A stretch of 64,000 nt of DNA from the NCBI GenBank assembly GCA_900315075.1, contig OMXV01000002.1, positions 62,001 to 126,000 of the forward strand, in the 5' to 3' direction. This stretch comes from an uncultured Prevotellaceae bacterium. Lineage in GTDB: Bacteria; Bacteroidota; Bacteroidia; Bacteroidales; Bacteroidaceae. Below, piece by piece: positions 63,640-64,000 of this stretch. How positions within the stretch are numbered: position 1 is the stretch's first letter; every line of letters starts with the position of its first letter. The notes below the pieces were generated by a model. That model was not told the origin of the DNA, searched no databases, and saw only the letters and a list, made by a program, of their open reading frames with translations. The translations under genes were made by a program, and so were the position numbers.

Positions 63640-63739
63640 AGTTAGGAGTTAGGAGTTAGAAGTTAGGAGTGACTGGTTATGGTAAATGTCCCTTTAACTA
63701 CTCTTTAACTACTTTTTAACTACCCTTCCATTTTCAATC
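63640..63739. repeat. Dispersed intergenic repeat, copy 2, with tandem units
   Basis: GTTAGGA units (63640-63670) are followed by three 11-base units TTTAACTACTC, TTTAACTACTT, TTTAACTACCC at 63693-63725 and a TTTTCAATC box. The part 63688-63739 is the inverted counterpart of 58890-58941. Confidence 0.75.
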
Positions 63740-63747
63740 TCCATTTT

Positions 63748-64000
63748 TCAATTGTCCTTCCAATACGATGGCGTGAGGAGTAGCAGCACGTTGAAAATCT
63801 CAAGACGCCCCATGAGCATTAGTAGCGAGCACATCCATTTTGCCAAGAAAGGCAAGTCGTTCCATGTCATGTCGGGACCAAGCTCATTGAGGGGAAGTCC
63901 TACATTGTTGATACAGCTCAGGGAGATTGTTACCGAGTTGGTCACATTGTAGCCAATGGTCATCATCACAGCTGTCGTTCCCAACAATGCTACCACATAA
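63748..64000 (-). CDS. TrkH-family potassium uptake protein, C-terminal part (continues beyond the window)
   Basis: About 84 residues are visible, and the frame is open to the edge of the window, so the GTG near 63996 is internal. SLSCINNVGLPLNELGPDM and LPFLAKWMCSLLMLMGRLEIF, ending in LLLLTPSYWK, match the last pore loop and helix of TrkH/KtrB-type K+ channels. It is a membrane protein of potassium uptake. No TrkA gene is visible here. Confidence 0.9.
   Translation of the reverse strand, partial: YVVALLGTTAVMMTIGYNVTNSVTISLSCINNVGLPLNELGPDMTWNDLPFLAKWMCSLLMLMGRLEIFNVLLLLTPSYWKDN

Overview
The window reads as chromosome of a Bacteroidales bacterium, most likely a Prevotella/Segatella-like gut or rumen species. 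The evidence is Bacteroidetes-type promoters (TTTG, about 20 bases, TAnnTTTG), start codons in A-rich leaders without clear Shine-Dalgarno sites, Bacteroidetes-specific families (DUF3160, DUF3109, DUF4369-like lipoproteins), xylan-degrading enzymes and dockerin-like tails on secreted proteins. No tRNA, rRNA, CRISPR array, insertion sequence or phage gene was found.

Layout. (1) 1-6.1 kb: the tail of a tandem OB-fold surface protein, a cysteine-less thioredoxin-like lipoprotein, a small FG-GAP-like secreted protein, a YARHG/DUF3160 protein and a CapA-type metallophosphatase. (2) 6.2-11.6 kb: a rightward xylan-use cluster with an SGNH esterase, a GPH sugar:cation symporter, a GH10 xylanase lipoprotein, a tiny dockerin-like protein overlapping it by ATGA, and a cytoplasmic GH43. 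(3) 11.9-43.4 kb: a large leftward Wzx/Wzy-type surface polysaccharide locus. It makes GDP-mannose and GDP-fucose (manC, gmd, fcl) and holds the priming sugar transferase, glycosyltransferases including a GT11 fucosyltransferase, Wzy, a sugar aminotransferase, an ACP/KAS III/SDR/hexapeptide acyltransferase cassette, two LicD enzymes, a QueC-like PP-loop enzyme, an IspD-SDR fusion resembling CDP-ribitol synthases, five sugar-transfer-associated ATP-grasp proteins, one TupA-like ATP-grasp, a GH29 fucosidase and a beta-helix protein. (4) 43.5-46.3 kb: housekeeping gpmI, ung and DUF3109 genes interrupt the locus. (5) 46.3-57.7 kb: more surface-glycan genes, with acyltransferases, an AraC regulator, the Wzx flippase, and a rightward operon FkbH-CotH-ACP-MBOAT-SGNH. 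(6) 57.8-64 kb: cysK, a metY-type sulfhydrylase, an AAA ATPase/DUF4435 pair, manA and the end of trkH.

How it fits together. manA (far right) and manC-gmd-fcl feed GDP-fucose to the GT11 enzyme. PGT, glycosyltransferases, Wzx and Wzy would build and polymerise a fucosylated repeat unit. At least three further decoration systems seem to act on it: ribitol phosphate (IspD-SDR fusion plus LicDs), a beta-hydroxyacyl-type group (ACP/KAS III/SDR/LbetaH), and an FkbH-made glyceryl-type group moved across the membrane by MBOAT plus an SGNH partner. The six ATP-grasp enzymes hint at amide-linked or amino-acid decoration. These functional assignments are inferences from family membership and gene order. 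The polysaccharide export genes wza/wzc are not in the window, so the locus is split or continues elsewhere.
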